From positions 1 to 34,439 of the IMG/VR virus record IMGVR_UViG_3300043570_003087: 34,439 bases of DNA; one strand, written 5' to 3'. A program made the position numbers and the translations under genes. Position 1 is the first letter of the stretch. Each line of letters begins with the position of its first letter. The notes under the pieces were generated by a model. That model was not told the origin of the DNA, searched no databases, and worked only from the letters and a program-made list of their open reading frames with translations. This document shows positions 23,005-30,952 of this stretch, piece after piece. The stretch comes from a virus.

Positions 23005-25284
23005 TTACGAGTATACTTTGGGATCTCCTGCTGCCATACTCATAAAGTCCAATTGGCTTTCTGCATCTTCTCCGGCCACTTCGGCCTGTATCTGTCGGGC
23101 ACGCACATCTGCCAGGTTGGCATCTGCCAACTTCTTTTTGTCATCTGGGCTGGGTTCGCGATTCTTTTGTGCTTCTTGTCCTGCTGTGATCATAGCCACA
23201 ACTTCTTCATCACTTGGCAAGTAAGTGTCGCAGTCTTTTACACCCAACTGATACAGGGTATCTGCAAAGGGCTTTTTGACTTTCTTAAACATGTCCGGTG
23301 TCAGTGTGCCAGATTGCACCATTGCCTGCACTGTTTGATACAGTTCTTGTTGACACTTCTGTATGATCTGTGTGCGGGCCAAGGCGTTCTCTTCACTCAT
23401 CATGCCTAATGCCAGTTCAATGTGCACCTGTTTGCGATCGCAGAAGTTCATGTCGTCCCAGGCCAGGTAGTCTAAAAATACCGGCTGCCGATCTGGGTGG
23501 CAACTGGCTGCCAATTTCTTTACACCGTAGTCATCACCATACTGAATCAGTGTTCTCCACGTGAGCCACAGGGCTTCTTTCAGTCCTTCTGCACAGTTGC
23601 GCACTGTGTTGTCCTGTATGATTTGATTGGGCGTCAGGGCCATTTGCAATTTGATACCAGAGTTGCCGGGTGCCATCACTTCGGGATTGAACACATCAGC
23701 CGGAGTGGTCATACCAATCATGCTCATGGTGTCTTGTTGGATACGCTGCATGGCCACTTCTAAGAACTGCAGATTGCCACTTGGTGGTGGGATCTGATAC
23801 ACGTCTGTGGCTGGATCAAATTTGCTATCCAGAATAAAAATGGCCGCTTCTCCATCCTGTAGCATTTCAAAATCCAGTTTGTCGGGTTTGACACCCAATC
23901 TTGGCGTTGCTGTCAGCAGGCCCAACTGTATCTCTGCTCTTGCGGCAGATGTTGCATACTCTTGCATAGGAATCACTGACTCGGCGATGCTCATGCCGTA
24001 GAAGTTGCCAGGTAAAGGTTTGGGGCACATGTTGGCCACCGGAATAAATTCTACTTCTCTTGCAGAGATGATGTATGAGCCGGAATAGATTAGTTCTACC
24101 AGTTCCAATTCACCATCACCATCGATGTCATACTTGTTCCAAACTGTGACGATACTTACTTGTCGGCTGTCTGGATCTGCTGAGGCTGCTGATGATACAG
24201 GAATACCCATCACAGGAACTGAGTCACGTGCGTGGATGGCCAAGTTGTTCAGCACAGATCCGGCTTGATAGGCACCGTTCATATTGTATTCGGCAAAGCG
24301 TTCAAACTCATCCAGCACAATGCCCGGATACAGTTCCATGGCTTCTTGAATGGTCATTGGATCGTAGTAGCCGCAGAAAGGTTGGTCACGCATTTCTGGC
24401 ACAGTGGGATCACAGATCCAGTAATGCTGTGCGATCGGGTGAAACTTGATGTTGATGTTGTAGCCAGTGAGTTTATACTTGGCAGTATACACAGTGTTTC
24501 TGGCAATGGCTGCACTGAGAATTTCTTCTTCGCCTTCTAACTGGCCTTGAGCCAGTTCTGCTTCTTCTGCGGCCATGGCATCTGGATCTTGTTCTTCCGC
24601 AGCACCCAGACGGCCCATCATTGCATCCACACGTGCCTGTGCAGATTGTTCTTCAAGCCCGCCCAGCAGTTGTTGCACTTCAGCCAAGACCTGTTCCATC
24701 TTTACTGTGGTTCTGCGACGACTTTGACGCAGTGCTGTGAGGCCAGACTCTGCTGCCTGCTGTTCAAATGCACGTAGTTCGTCTGCTGTGCCGGCAGTTT
24801 CCACATAGCGTGTGATGGGTTCACGCACAGGCTTGATCATCATCATACCATTCTTGTGCATTGCGGCATCCATCACCCAACGTTCCATTATGAAGTGTGG
24901 CTCGTTCATTTGATTTACAACTTTTGAAACCATATCAGTGGCTTGCCTGGCGGCTGCTTCGTCTTCTTCTGAATCCGGCACAAATTCAAAGTTCACTTCT
25001 GAATTGGGAATCAGCCCCTTGGTGATCACCGCAGTGGCATAGTCCACAGCAGGCTTTACTGAAGGGTGGATATAGTCAATGCCGTTGACGGGTGCTGTTG
25101 AGTCGGTCACTGCCAGCACCAAGTAATGGTAATCCGATGCTCGATTTACTGCGTTCTTTGTGCCAAGATAGCGTAGATAGGATGCCATTTTGACATCCAT
25201 CTGATTTTTCATGCGCACAAATGTGGCATTTTGTTTCTTGTTCTGATTGATCTTGTCAACAGGTATGTTCTTTATGTCCAGCAT
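23005..25284 (-). CDS. P22-type portal protein
   Basis: A 759-aa portal, the dodecameric ring through which DNA is packaged and ejected. Core segments include FVRMKNQMDVKMASYLRYLG near the start, EPHFIMERWVMDAAMHKNGM, FHPIAQHYWICDPTVPEMRD, and PLPGNFYGMSIAESVIPMQE followed by helical crown residues; the final 100 residues are charged and coiled. Residues about 160-260 are a long charged insertion likely to form a coiled coil. Residues 386-394 (DIDGDGELE) match an EF-hand-like calcium loop. Ribosome-binding site AAAGGA. It lies three genes downstream of the methyltransferase and before scaffold and capsid. Confidence 0.85.
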   Translation of the reverse strand: MLDIKNIPVDKINQNKKQNATFVRMKNQMDVKMASYLRYLGTKNAVNRASDYHYLVLAVTDSTAPVNGIDYIHPSVKPAVDYATAVITKGLIPNSEVNFEFVPDSEEDEAAARQATDMVSKVVNQMNEPHFIMERWVMDAAMHKNGMMMIKPVREPITRYVETAGTADELRAFEQQAAESGLTALRQSRRRTTVKMEQVLAEVQQLLGGLEEQSAQARVDAMMGRLGAAEEQDPDAMAAEEAELAQGQLEGEEEILSAAIARNTVYTAKYKLTGYNINIKFHPIAQHYWICDPTVPEMRDQPFCGYYDPMTIQEAMELYPGIVLDEFERFAEYNMNGAYQAGSVLNNLAIHARDSVPVMGIPVSSAASADPDSRQVSIVTVWNKYDIDGDGELELVELIYSGSYIISAREVEFIPVANMCPKPLPGNFYGMSIAESVIPMQEYATSAARAEIQLGLLTATPRLGVKPDKLDFEMLQDGEAAIFILDSKFDPATDVYQIPPPSGNLQFLEVAMQRIQQDTMSMIGMTTPADVFNPEVMAPGNSGIKLQMALTPNQIIQDNTVRNCAEGLKEALWLTWRTLIQYGDDYGVKKLAASCHPDRQPVFLDYLAWDDMNFCDRKQVHIELALGMMSEENALARTQIIQKCQQELYQTVQAMVQSGTLTPDMFKKVKKPFADTLYQLGVKDCDTYLPSDEEVVAMITAGQEAQKNREPSPDDKKKLADANLADVRARQIQAEVAGEDAESQLDFMSMAAGDPKVYS

Positions 25285-25305
25285 TGGGCTTTCCTTTGGA
25301 TCAAG

Positions 25306-25312
25306 TATTTAG
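25306..25312 (-). promoter_or_regulatory. CTAAATA late-promoter-like motif before portal
   Basis: CGCTAAATACTTG stands 21 bases before the portal ATG at 25284, with AAAGGA in the short leader. It lies between the gene at 25334-25555 and the portal gene. Confidence 0.5.
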
Positions 25313-25333
25313 CGGCATCTGCAAAACTGGGTA

Positions 25334-25555
25334 TTAGTCCGGCAAGATGATCATGGGATAGCCGGCTTCGGCAGCGGCCCAACAGGCTGAACAGGGTTCA
25401 TCAAAATCCGGGTTCAACGGGAATATTTCCAGTCGGACACCATTGCCATCTGCCAGTTCTAATAGTGCAATGGTGTGCTTGTGACACAGCAACATGGCAC
25501 GTCCGGCCATATGCACTTCACATTCAGCCACTGGCACTGTGATTTCTTCACTCAT
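25334..25555 (-). CDS. Small Cys/His protein, possible zinc binder
   Basis: A 73-aa protein with three Cys/His pairs: C12 and H15, C24 with H25 or H27, and C55 and C58, spaced like a small zinc ribbon or treble clef, though the middle separation is irregular. The ATG at 25555 is chosen over a GTG at 25573 because AAGGAAG lies before it and it overlaps the previous stop by ATGA. Last of a three-gene overlapping unit led by the methyltransferase. Function unknown; zinc binding is a guess. Confidence 0.55.
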   Translation of the reverse strand: MSEEITVPVAECEVHMAGRAMLLCHKHTIALLELADGNGVRLEIFPLNPDFDEPCSACWAAAEAGYPMIILPD

Positions 25556-25758
25556 GGAGTTCTTCCTTCCCACTTCAATACAAAGTGTGTTTTGTCTGCA
25601 CAGGGTTCAGGCCAGACGTGATCTGCAAACTGAGCCACTGTGCAGGGTCTGCCTGCAAACACCCACACAGGTGGATACAACTGCACATTTGCAGTGGCCG
25701 GTTTACCTTGGGCTGTGACACCAGCAGGATATTGATTGGTTATCTCGGGCCAGTTCAT
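25552..25758 (-). CDS. Unknown 68-aa protein coupled to the methyltransferase
   Basis: A small protein of unknown function (MNWPEITNQYPAGVTAQGKP start; a Trp/Cys-bearing middle with WVFAGRPCTVAQFADHVWPE). It overlaps the methyltransferase stop and the next start by four-base ATGA junctions, so the three genes are probably translated as one coupled unit. No recognisable motif. Confidence 0.5.
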   Translation of the reverse strand: MNWPEITNQYPAGVTAQGKPATANVQLYPPVWVFAGRPCTVAQFADHVWPEPCADKTHFVLKWEGRTP

Positions 25759-27359
25759 TCAAACAACTTGCCAAATGTTGTGCTATCAGAATTCCAGGCA
25801 GCAATGCGTTTGAGTGCTATTTCCACATAAGCAGGATCCAGTTCACAGCCAATGTATTCATGGCCCAGTTCCACAGCAGCACAGCCTGTGCTTCCAGAAC
25901 CGTTGAATGGATCTAATACTACACCGCCCTTGGGTGTGACAAGTTTGATAAGATACTTCATCAACTCAATGGGCTTTACTGTGGGGTGATTGTTGCCTGG
26001 ACTATTAGCAAGTCTTTCTGCCAACATAGTTGGACTTGCACCTGCTACTTTTTCTGCGTGATCCAACACATTACCGTGTTCATCTCTTGCTCTGCGTGTT
26101 TGTGCTCCTGGATCCTCAAACCCAATGTGTCTCTCTCGACGGCTGACCTTGGGGCAGTAGAAATACTTTTGATATGGTTCTGCTATCTCACCGAGGACAT
26201 TAGAAGGGAAGCGTCCTTGATCATTTGCTACAAATTGCGGACTACCATCACCACCTGATTGTGTTTCCCCACCGCCTGTGGCATTATGGAAACTGGCTGT
26301 GCGTTTGCCTGCTGTTGGCTTATTACTTTTACTTTTTCCACTGCCAAAGAAGTTAGTGCCATTTGTAGCATTTTCTTGTCCTCTTGCTATATCATCTTGA
26401 TGTTTGGCATCATACGCATCTTCATACGGCACTCTCGTAGCATCAATGTTGAGAGCACCTGTGCCCCACTGTTGACAGTTGCGGGCTATTGATAGTTTGA
26501 TAGGCTTGCGGGCCAATGCTATGGGTTCATGTGCTGGTTTCAATGCTGTGCCCCAACCTGACCAAGTTTTGCCATCTTCAGTCTGACTCTGAGTGACATC
26601 TACGGTCTTGCTACGAGCACCAATAGTATAGTTGTCAAACTCCTGATCAAAGCAACCAGATTCTTTCTCACCTATTTTGACCTGTGGTGTGGTCACAAAG
26701 TAATCATCATATTCATCACCACAGCCCAACACTGATTTCAGCGTGAGCCACTTGTCGTCTTTGGGCAAGTTGTTGGCCCAGCCTTTGTCTTTGAAGTCTG
26801 TCTTGAGATATCCACCAGCATTGAATCCACACTCACGAGCGATCTCTGCTGTGCTTTTACCAGATTCTTCATACAGTTGTCGCAGTATGGCTTTGACTTC
26901 AGACAGTTCAGTTTTATGTGCGGCTTTACCACTCTGACGATCAATGCTCTTGCCAACATCTTGGCTCTTGGGAAAGCCTGAACTGTAGATCCACATGATC
27001 TGATCACGAATCTCAAAGCCGGCTGTTTGTAGGCTCATTGCCATATGATGATAGGTTCTGGCTGCAGAGAACGCAAGCACATGTCCGCCGGGCTTGAGCA
27101 CACGATAGCATTCAAGCCAAAGATCACGCATCCAATATTGAAACTCAAGATCATCAGCCAGGCTGGTATGTTTCATTCCGCTGGGCAAGTTTTGAACTGC
27201 CACCATCTTGCTGGTTGTTTCCGTGGCCTTCCGACTGTCCCAGTCTTTGCCCAGGAAGCCTATGCCGTAGGGTGGATCTGTCACAATGGCGTCTACGCTG
27301 TTGTCGGGTAAGTTTTTTAGGGTCTCACGATTGTCGCCCTGTAAGATTTGATATTTCAT
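25755..27359 (-). CDS. DNA methyltransferase, beta-class N4/N6 type
   Basis: A 534-aa DNA methyltransferase using S-adenosylmethionine to methylate an adenine N6 or cytosine N4. The catalytic motif IV is DPPYG at residues 28-32, followed by the target-recognition region, then HPTVKP (458-463) and motif I DPFNGSGSTG (483-492), which binds the cofactor. Order IV, recognition, I is the beta class. Residues 151-195 (ELSEVKAILRQLYEESGKST onward) look like an inserted helix-turn-helix. The long middle makes it larger than typical 250-400-aa enzymes. No restriction gene is nearby, so it is likely an orphan that protects phage DNA or marks it. Ribosome-binding site AAAGGA. Recognition site unknown. 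Confidence 0.85.
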   Translation of the reverse strand: MKYQILQGDNRETLKNLPDNSVDAIVTDPPYGIGFLGKDWDSRKATETTSKMVAVQNLPSGMKHTSLADDLEFQYWMRDLWLECYRVLKPGGHVLAFSAARTYHHMAMSLQTAGFEIRDQIMWIYSSGFPKSQDVGKSIDRQSGKAAHKTELSEVKAILRQLYEESGKSTAEIARECGFNAGGYLKTDFKDKGWANNLPKDDKWLTLKSVLGCGDEYDDYFVTTPQVKIGEKESGCFDQEFDNYTIGARSKTVDVTQSQTEDGKTWSGWGTALKPAHEPIALARKPIKLSIARNCQQWGTGALNIDATRVPYEDAYDAKHQDDIARGQENATNGTNFFGSGKSKSNKPTAGKRTASFHNATGGGETQSGGDGSPQFVANDQGRFPSNVLGEIAEPYQKYFYCPKVSRRERHIGFEDPGAQTRRARDEHGNVLDHAEKVAGASPTMLAERLANSPGNNHPTVKPIELMKYLIKLVTPKGGVVLDPFNGSGSTGCAAVELGHEYIGCELDPAYVEIALKRIAAWNSDSTTFGKLFE

Positions 27360-27388
27360 TTTGTTTCCTTTGTAGCAAATATCGTAAG

Positions 27389-27408
27389 AAAGCCCCCTAA
27401 GGGGCTTT
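27389..27408 (-). terminator. Symmetrical hairpin terminator after the small acidic gene
   Basis: AAAGCCCC, four-base loop and GGGGCTTT, perfect and nearly symmetrical, lie directly after the stop of the gene at 27415-27690. On the minus strand only TTTC follows, so termination may be moderate. Confidence 0.6.
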
Positions 27409-27414
27409 GGAGTG

Positions 27415-27690
27415 TTATGCTTCTACGATTGCCATAGCAAGGTTATGAGTATCTGCGAACTCACGCACTCTATCATAGTCAGCGGCAAACTCGTGCTCAT
27501 ATAGTTCTTCGCTGTCCCAGGCTCCGGGATATAGTTTGTAGAAAGCCTTTCGGTCTCTTAGCGTAGAGTCATCGGCGATGAGTTCTGCCAGTAAGAATAA
27601 ATTGTTGTTATCTATTTCGACCCAAATTTCGGTTTCGGTGTTGTGGTCTGTGCCGAACAGTAGGCTCGGCTTTGGTTGATTTAGTGTCAT
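27415..27690 (-). CDS. Small acidic protein with its own promoter and terminator (moron-like)
   Basis: A 91-aa protein, start MTLNQPKPSLLFGTDHNTET, acidic and rich in Asp/Glu and aromatic residues (AWDSEELYEHEFAADYDRVR). ATG 27690 is chosen over a start at 27714 because AAGGAGA precedes it at good distance. A sigma70 promoter at 27748-27776 and the hairpin at 27389-27408 frame it as a separate unit set between the terminase and methyltransferase genes. Genes of this layout (morons) are often expressed early or alone and may modify the host; this one has no recognised function. Confidence 0.6.
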   Translation of the reverse strand: MTLNQPKPSLLFGTDHNTETEIWVEIDNNNLFLLAELIADDSTLRDRKAFYKLYPGAWDSEELYEHEFAADYDRVREFADTHNLAMAIVEA

Positions 27691-27747
27691 TTCGTTTCTC
27701 CTTATGAGTAGCACACTTATACAACACGCCTATCGTGCTGTGTTGTT

Positions 27748-27776
27748 ATTATAACACAATTGTATTTAGCATACAA
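27748..27776 (-). promoter_or_regulatory. Near-consensus sigma70 promoter with embedded CTAAATA
   Basis: On the minus strand TTGTAT (27776-27771), a 17-bp spacer and TATAAT (27753-27748). CTAAATA (27769-27763) sits in the spacer, as in the related promoter at 28-56. The leader of about 50 nt starts with a possible hairpin CAACAC/GTGTTG and ends with AAGGAGA before the ATG at 27690. Confidence 0.8.
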
Positions 27777-27795
27777 GTGTTTTTGGCAAACTAAA

Positions 27796-29406
27796 TCACG
27801 CATCCGGAGAATAACTTCGCTTCCACGCAGGTAGTCGTGATTCGTCTCGTCGGATATATCTATCTCGCTGTGCGGCCATTCGCTGTTGTGGTGTTCTGTT
27901 GTCCCAGGGTTCAGCAAATCCGTTCAGCACACCCAGGATGGCATATCGGGCTGAATCAATATGATCATCTGGGTCACTAAAGCGACCTTGTCCATCCACA
28001 AAGTAATTACGTGCTTCGTTGAGAAAGCCTGTGCAGTTTTCATTTACCATTAGGCTGCCCACTTCCAACATCTGTCGCATTTGGTTTATGCCATAACTCT
28101 TGTGGTTGGTCACACGGCCTTCTGAGTCTGGTGGATTCATAATGGGTTTGGGCAACACGTTGAGTTCATACTGCTCAAACAGTTCTCTTATGCTTGATGC
28201 ACTCATTGTGTAGCGACCCGGCGTTGATGCATCCGGTGGCAGCACAATGGGTGTGCCAAACACTTCAGGACGCAGTAGATGATTGATATACTGTGTGGGC
28301 ACTGCTTCTTCCACACCCTGCACTGCAATCTGTTTGTGCAGCCAGGCAGTGCGTTCGTATGGATCCCAGTAAAGTAGGGTTATAACTGTTTTGTCATTGA
28401 CCAAGCCCAGGTCCAAGGCAATGATTCTTTGTATGTTGGGCATTGAACGGAAGTCAAACTCCGAAGGCTGGTAGGTGGGCCAATCGCGTATTGAAAACAC
28501 AGCACCTTTGCCTTGAATGGGCTTGCCCTGCATACGTGCTTCACGTTCGTGTGGCAGGTAGTCACGGGCCAGTTGTTCACGGGTGCTGTTCAGCAGGAAT
28601 GGTTCACCCCAAGGATCATATTCCGGCACGTCATCCCAGGCCACACGAATGTAGTCGTAGCCCTGTTCTCTATTCCAGAACTTTGATACCAAGCCGTTAA
28701 GACCTTTGAGTGGTGTAAAACTGCACATGACCATGCCCTGTGTAGTGGCAGTTCTTGTGACAATTTCACTGAAGAAATCATCTGGCGGTTGTTCATCAAA
28801 AACGGCTAAATTTAATTTGAATCCCTGTAGTTGTCTAACCTCTTGAGTGTAGTTGGCAAACAGCAGATAACTCTTGCCACCGGACGCATGTAGGATCTCT
28901 ACGCCGATTGCATTGGCACCATCTGATCGCATGGTGTCTGGCACAATGCAGTGACGAGGTATGGCACCTGTGCCTAAACTATCACGCAGTTTGACATCGG
29001 GTGTGCCCAACAGTTCATTCTGTAGCACCAAAGCCACTTGACTCCAGCCTTCACCCGCAACCATGGCAGTGATGGGACGATCGAAACGTCGACCCTGCCA
29101 CCAGTCGGGATAAACACCTGTAAGGTGCATGGCAGTTTCATAACAGGTTGAAACTGTTTTACCAATTCGGTTGGCAGCCAAGATACCTCTACGGTCTGTA
29201 GTGGTCACAAAGAAACTGCGTTGGTGATCAAATGGTCTAAAGTATCGGAGTTGATTATACTGCATGTCATCTGCAATACCAATCACCAGATCTTCCAACA
29301 GCAGTTGTGTGTCACGTGGCAACGTGCTCCAGGCTTCGGGCGCAATCTCATGTGTGTCCAAGGCACTGCGCAGCGCACGGCGCATTAGTAATGCAGTGTC
29401 GATCAT
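27796..29406 (-). CDS. terL: Terminase large subunit
   Basis: A 536-aa packaging motor and nuclease. ATPase motifs: Walker A AANRIGKT at 77-84, Walker B LAVFDE at 200-205, and a coupling segment CSFTPL at 228-233. The C-terminal RNase H-like nuclease has candidate metal ligands D332 (ALDLG) and D481/D484 (DDHIDSARY). It pumps DNA into the prohead at the portal and cuts the concatemer. Length is typical. It overlaps the upstream gene by ATGA. Confidence 0.9.
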   Translation of the reverse strand: MIDTALLMRRALRSALDTHEIAPEAWSTLPRDTQLLLEDLVIGIADDMQYNQLRYFRPFDHQRSFFVTTTDRRGILAANRIGKTVSTCYETAMHLTGVYPDWWQGRRFDRPITAMVAGEGWSQVALVLQNELLGTPDVKLRDSLGTGAIPRHCIVPDTMRSDGANAIGVEILHASGGKSYLLFANYTQEVRQLQGFKLNLAVFDEQPPDDFFSEIVTRTATTQGMVMCSFTPLKGLNGLVSKFWNREQGYDYIRVAWDDVPEYDPWGEPFLLNSTREQLARDYLPHEREARMQGKPIQGKGAVFSIRDWPTYQPSEFDFRSMPNIQRIIALDLGLVNDKTVITLLYWDPYERTAWLHKQIAVQGVEEAVPTQYINHLLRPEVFGTPIVLPPDASTPGRYTMSASSIRELFEQYELNVLPKPIMNPPDSEGRVTNHKSYGINQMRQMLEVGSLMVNENCTGFLNEARNYFVDGQGRFSDPDDHIDSARYAILGVLNGFAEPWDNRTPQQRMAAQRDRYIRRDESRLPAWKRSYSPDA

Positions 29407-29720
29407 TCTGCTTCAATGGGCCAGTCTCGGCGGATCTCATTTAGGCAGCGTAGGGCCTGGCTTAGAGCAAAGATATCGTCCGGTGTGGCCAACCAGGTGT
29501 CCGGACGCATAAGGTCTGTGCCATCTGGCTTTGACAGACACCATTGCAAGCGTTCTGACACCAGTCGCATATGGTGTTCCATCTGTCCAGGAAAGCGTTG
29601 TATAAATGCTTCTCTGTTTACAGCATTGACCTTCTGCATGATCTTGGTGTCATCTGCTCGTCGTGTTTCCACTGCGGCTTGTATTTGACCATCGCGAACT
29701 TGAGGGGAGGGATGAGCCAT
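29403..29720 (-). CDS. Unknown 105-aa protein overlapping terL; small-terminase candidate
   Basis: A helical, charged protein (MAHPSPQVRDGQIQAAVETR start) that overlaps terL by ATGA. This is a usual place for the small terminase subunit and the size would fit a short one, but no helix-turn-helix can be shown, and the GGARPNAGR protein at 31943-32314 is another candidate. Its start follows the preceding stop by one base and has no clear ribosome-binding site. Confidence 0.5.
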   Translation of the reverse strand: MAHPSPQVRDGQIQAAVETRRADDTKIMQKVNAVNREAFIQRFPGQMEHHMRLVSERLQWCLSKPDGTDLMRPDTWLATPDDIFALSQALRCLNEIRRDWPIEAE

Positions 29721-29721
29721 A

Positions 29722-30507
29722 TTATTCTGCCAAGTCCCAAGGATTCACAGCGGCCTTTTGATCCAACTGCACAAAGTCTCGGTCCACATACTTGATCCAC
29801 TGATTGGTGTTGTTGTAGCGGAAGGTCTGCATCATGGCTTTCAAACGTCGGCCAATGGGTGTAAATGATCCATCGGGACGTTGCACAATCTGTTCGCCTG
29901 TTCTGGGGTCTACCCAACGAATGATCTCTGGCCTGACCTTGCCCCACTTGTCAATCTTCTCACCGTAGGGACGTGGTTCAATGGGACCAATCACTTCATA
30001 GGTGATCAAGCCGTTTTTATACTTCTTGAATGTGCAGTGCATCTTGCGACCCTGGCTGTGATATTCTGGATCACTGTGTGGCACAAAGGCAGTGAAGAAT
30101 TCATTCTGCAGTTGGTCACGGCCGGGGATTGCGGGATCTCTTGGTGGCAACTCCTTCATGGGATCTTCTGGCACCAGATCTGTTTTGTCCAGGTAAGGAT
30201 TGTCTGTGCCAATGTATCGGGGATCTGTGGGTGCACCATTCAGCACATCCATGGCCACTTGATACTTCAACTTGTTGGCACGACCTTTGAGGTTCAGCAC
30301 CACACCGGTTTCATCATACACAAAGCGTTCCAGTTCTTTGGCAGTGGGAAAGTCTGTCATCAGGCCTTCCAGATCAAAGTCTCGTGTGTTGATGTCAGGC
30401 TCGGGCTGCACAGGCTTAGAGGCCTTTGCAGGTTTTGTTGTGGTAGTTTCTTCTGCTGTGTCGTCCCAGATGTTTTCACCGGGAGAGGTTTGATTTTTGT
30501 TTGTCAT
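29722..30507 (-). CDS. Unknown packaging-region protein
   Basis: A 261-aa protein. The first 40 residues are Thr/Lys/Pro/Glu-rich and disordered-looking. Residues 40-95 (FDLEGLMTDFPTAKELERFV and KLKYQVAMDVLNGAPTDPRY) look like a compact helical domain; the middle and end have beta-type segments (LITYEVIGPIEPRPYGEKID, EIIRWVDPRTGEQIVQRPDG). It has a GAAAGGA ribosome-binding site and a 118-bp upstream gap with structured RNA and CTAAATA. Function unknown. Confidence 0.5.
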   Translation of the reverse strand: MTNKNQTSPGENIWDDTAEETTTTKPAKASKPVQPEPDINTRDFDLEGLMTDFPTAKELERFVYDETGVVLNLKGRANKLKYQVAMDVLNGAPTDPRYIGTDNPYLDKTDLVPEDPMKELPPRDPAIPGRDQLQNEFFTAFVPHSDPEYHSQGRKMHCTFKKYKNGLITYEVIGPIEPRPYGEKIDKWGKVRPEIIRWVDPRTGEQIVQRPDGSFTPIGRRLKAMMQTFRYNNTNQWIKYVDRDFVQLDQKAAVNPWDLAE

Positions 30508-30539
30508 TTCTTTTTCCTTTCAATCAAAATCATTTAAGT

Positions 30540-30636
30540 GTAGCCGGTATCTTAGAGAAAGATCCAGGATGGCTGTCCTGATCCCTGTCCCCCGGCTACC
30601 CGGGACAAGAATTCTGTGTGTTTATTTAGTAGCCGG
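30540..30636 (-). ncRNA. Leader with three alternating complementary 8-mers
   Basis: Read on the minus strand, CCGGCTAC (30636-30629), GTAGCCGG (30599-30592) and CCGGCTAC (30547-30540) follow each other. The middle copy can pair with either flank, giving two exclusive folds. The right-hand pairing encloses CAGGA/TCCTG (30565-30569/30576-30580) and ATCTT/AAGAT (30549-30553/30559-30563) hairpins. TGTCCC/GGGACA (30586-30591/30602-30607) would form a third competing hairpin that covers the middle copy. The first copy overlaps the end of the upstream gene, and CTAAATA falls right after it. It could be a cis-regulatory leader for the gene starting at 30507; a known riboswitch class was not recognised. 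Confidence 0.55.
30623..30629 (-). promoter_or_regulatory. CTAAATA late-promoter-like motif at a stop codon
   Basis: The TAA stop of the gene at 30626-30952 is part of this heptamer. A start about six bases downstream would leave only the later two of the three complementary 8-mers in the transcript, so promoter use would decide which fold can form. Confidence 0.5.
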
Positions 30637-30952
30637 AACTGGCACCCAGTGCACCTTTGCGAGCCGCTGACGATTTCTGTTGTGTGCCAGCGTTGCCCTT
30701 GGTAGGTCCACGTCCAACGTTTACTTTGGCTTTGACGGGTTCCACTGCAGGGTCTCTTACTGAACGCATGAGTTCACCACGTCGTGCCACTGCATCTGTT
30801 ACCATTTTGGCCAGGTCCGACTTCTCTGAACCTGTCCGGGCCTTTTCAGCCATGGCGTCCTTACGCTTGGTGCCGGTGTTCTCATTGCCTGTGGTGGGAC
30901 CACGTGACTGATTGATCGGCTTGCTTTGCATGTTTTTGGTTGATATTCTCAT
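30626..30952 (-). CDS. Small basic protein with RGPTxGN motifs
   Basis: A 108-aa Lys/Arg/Gly-rich protein of unknown function. RGPTTGN (17-23) and RGPTKGN (81-87) flank a charged helical middle (ARTGSEKSDLAKMVTDAVAR). The same motif occurs in the gene product of 31309-31779. It overlaps the previous gene by one base (TAATG). Basic, Gly-rich small proteins in this place could bind DNA or the head, but nothing proves it. Confidence 0.5.
   Translation of the reverse strand: MRISTKNMQSKPINQSRGPTTGNENTGTKRKDAMAEKARTGSEKSDLAKMVTDAVARRGELMRSVRDPAVEPVKAKVNVGRGPTKGNAGTQQKSSAARKGALGASSGY

Noticed and set aside
29881-30537. A 218-codon rightward frame
   Set aside because: Shadow of the 261-aa gene; Cys/Phe/Trp-rich and without a start signal.
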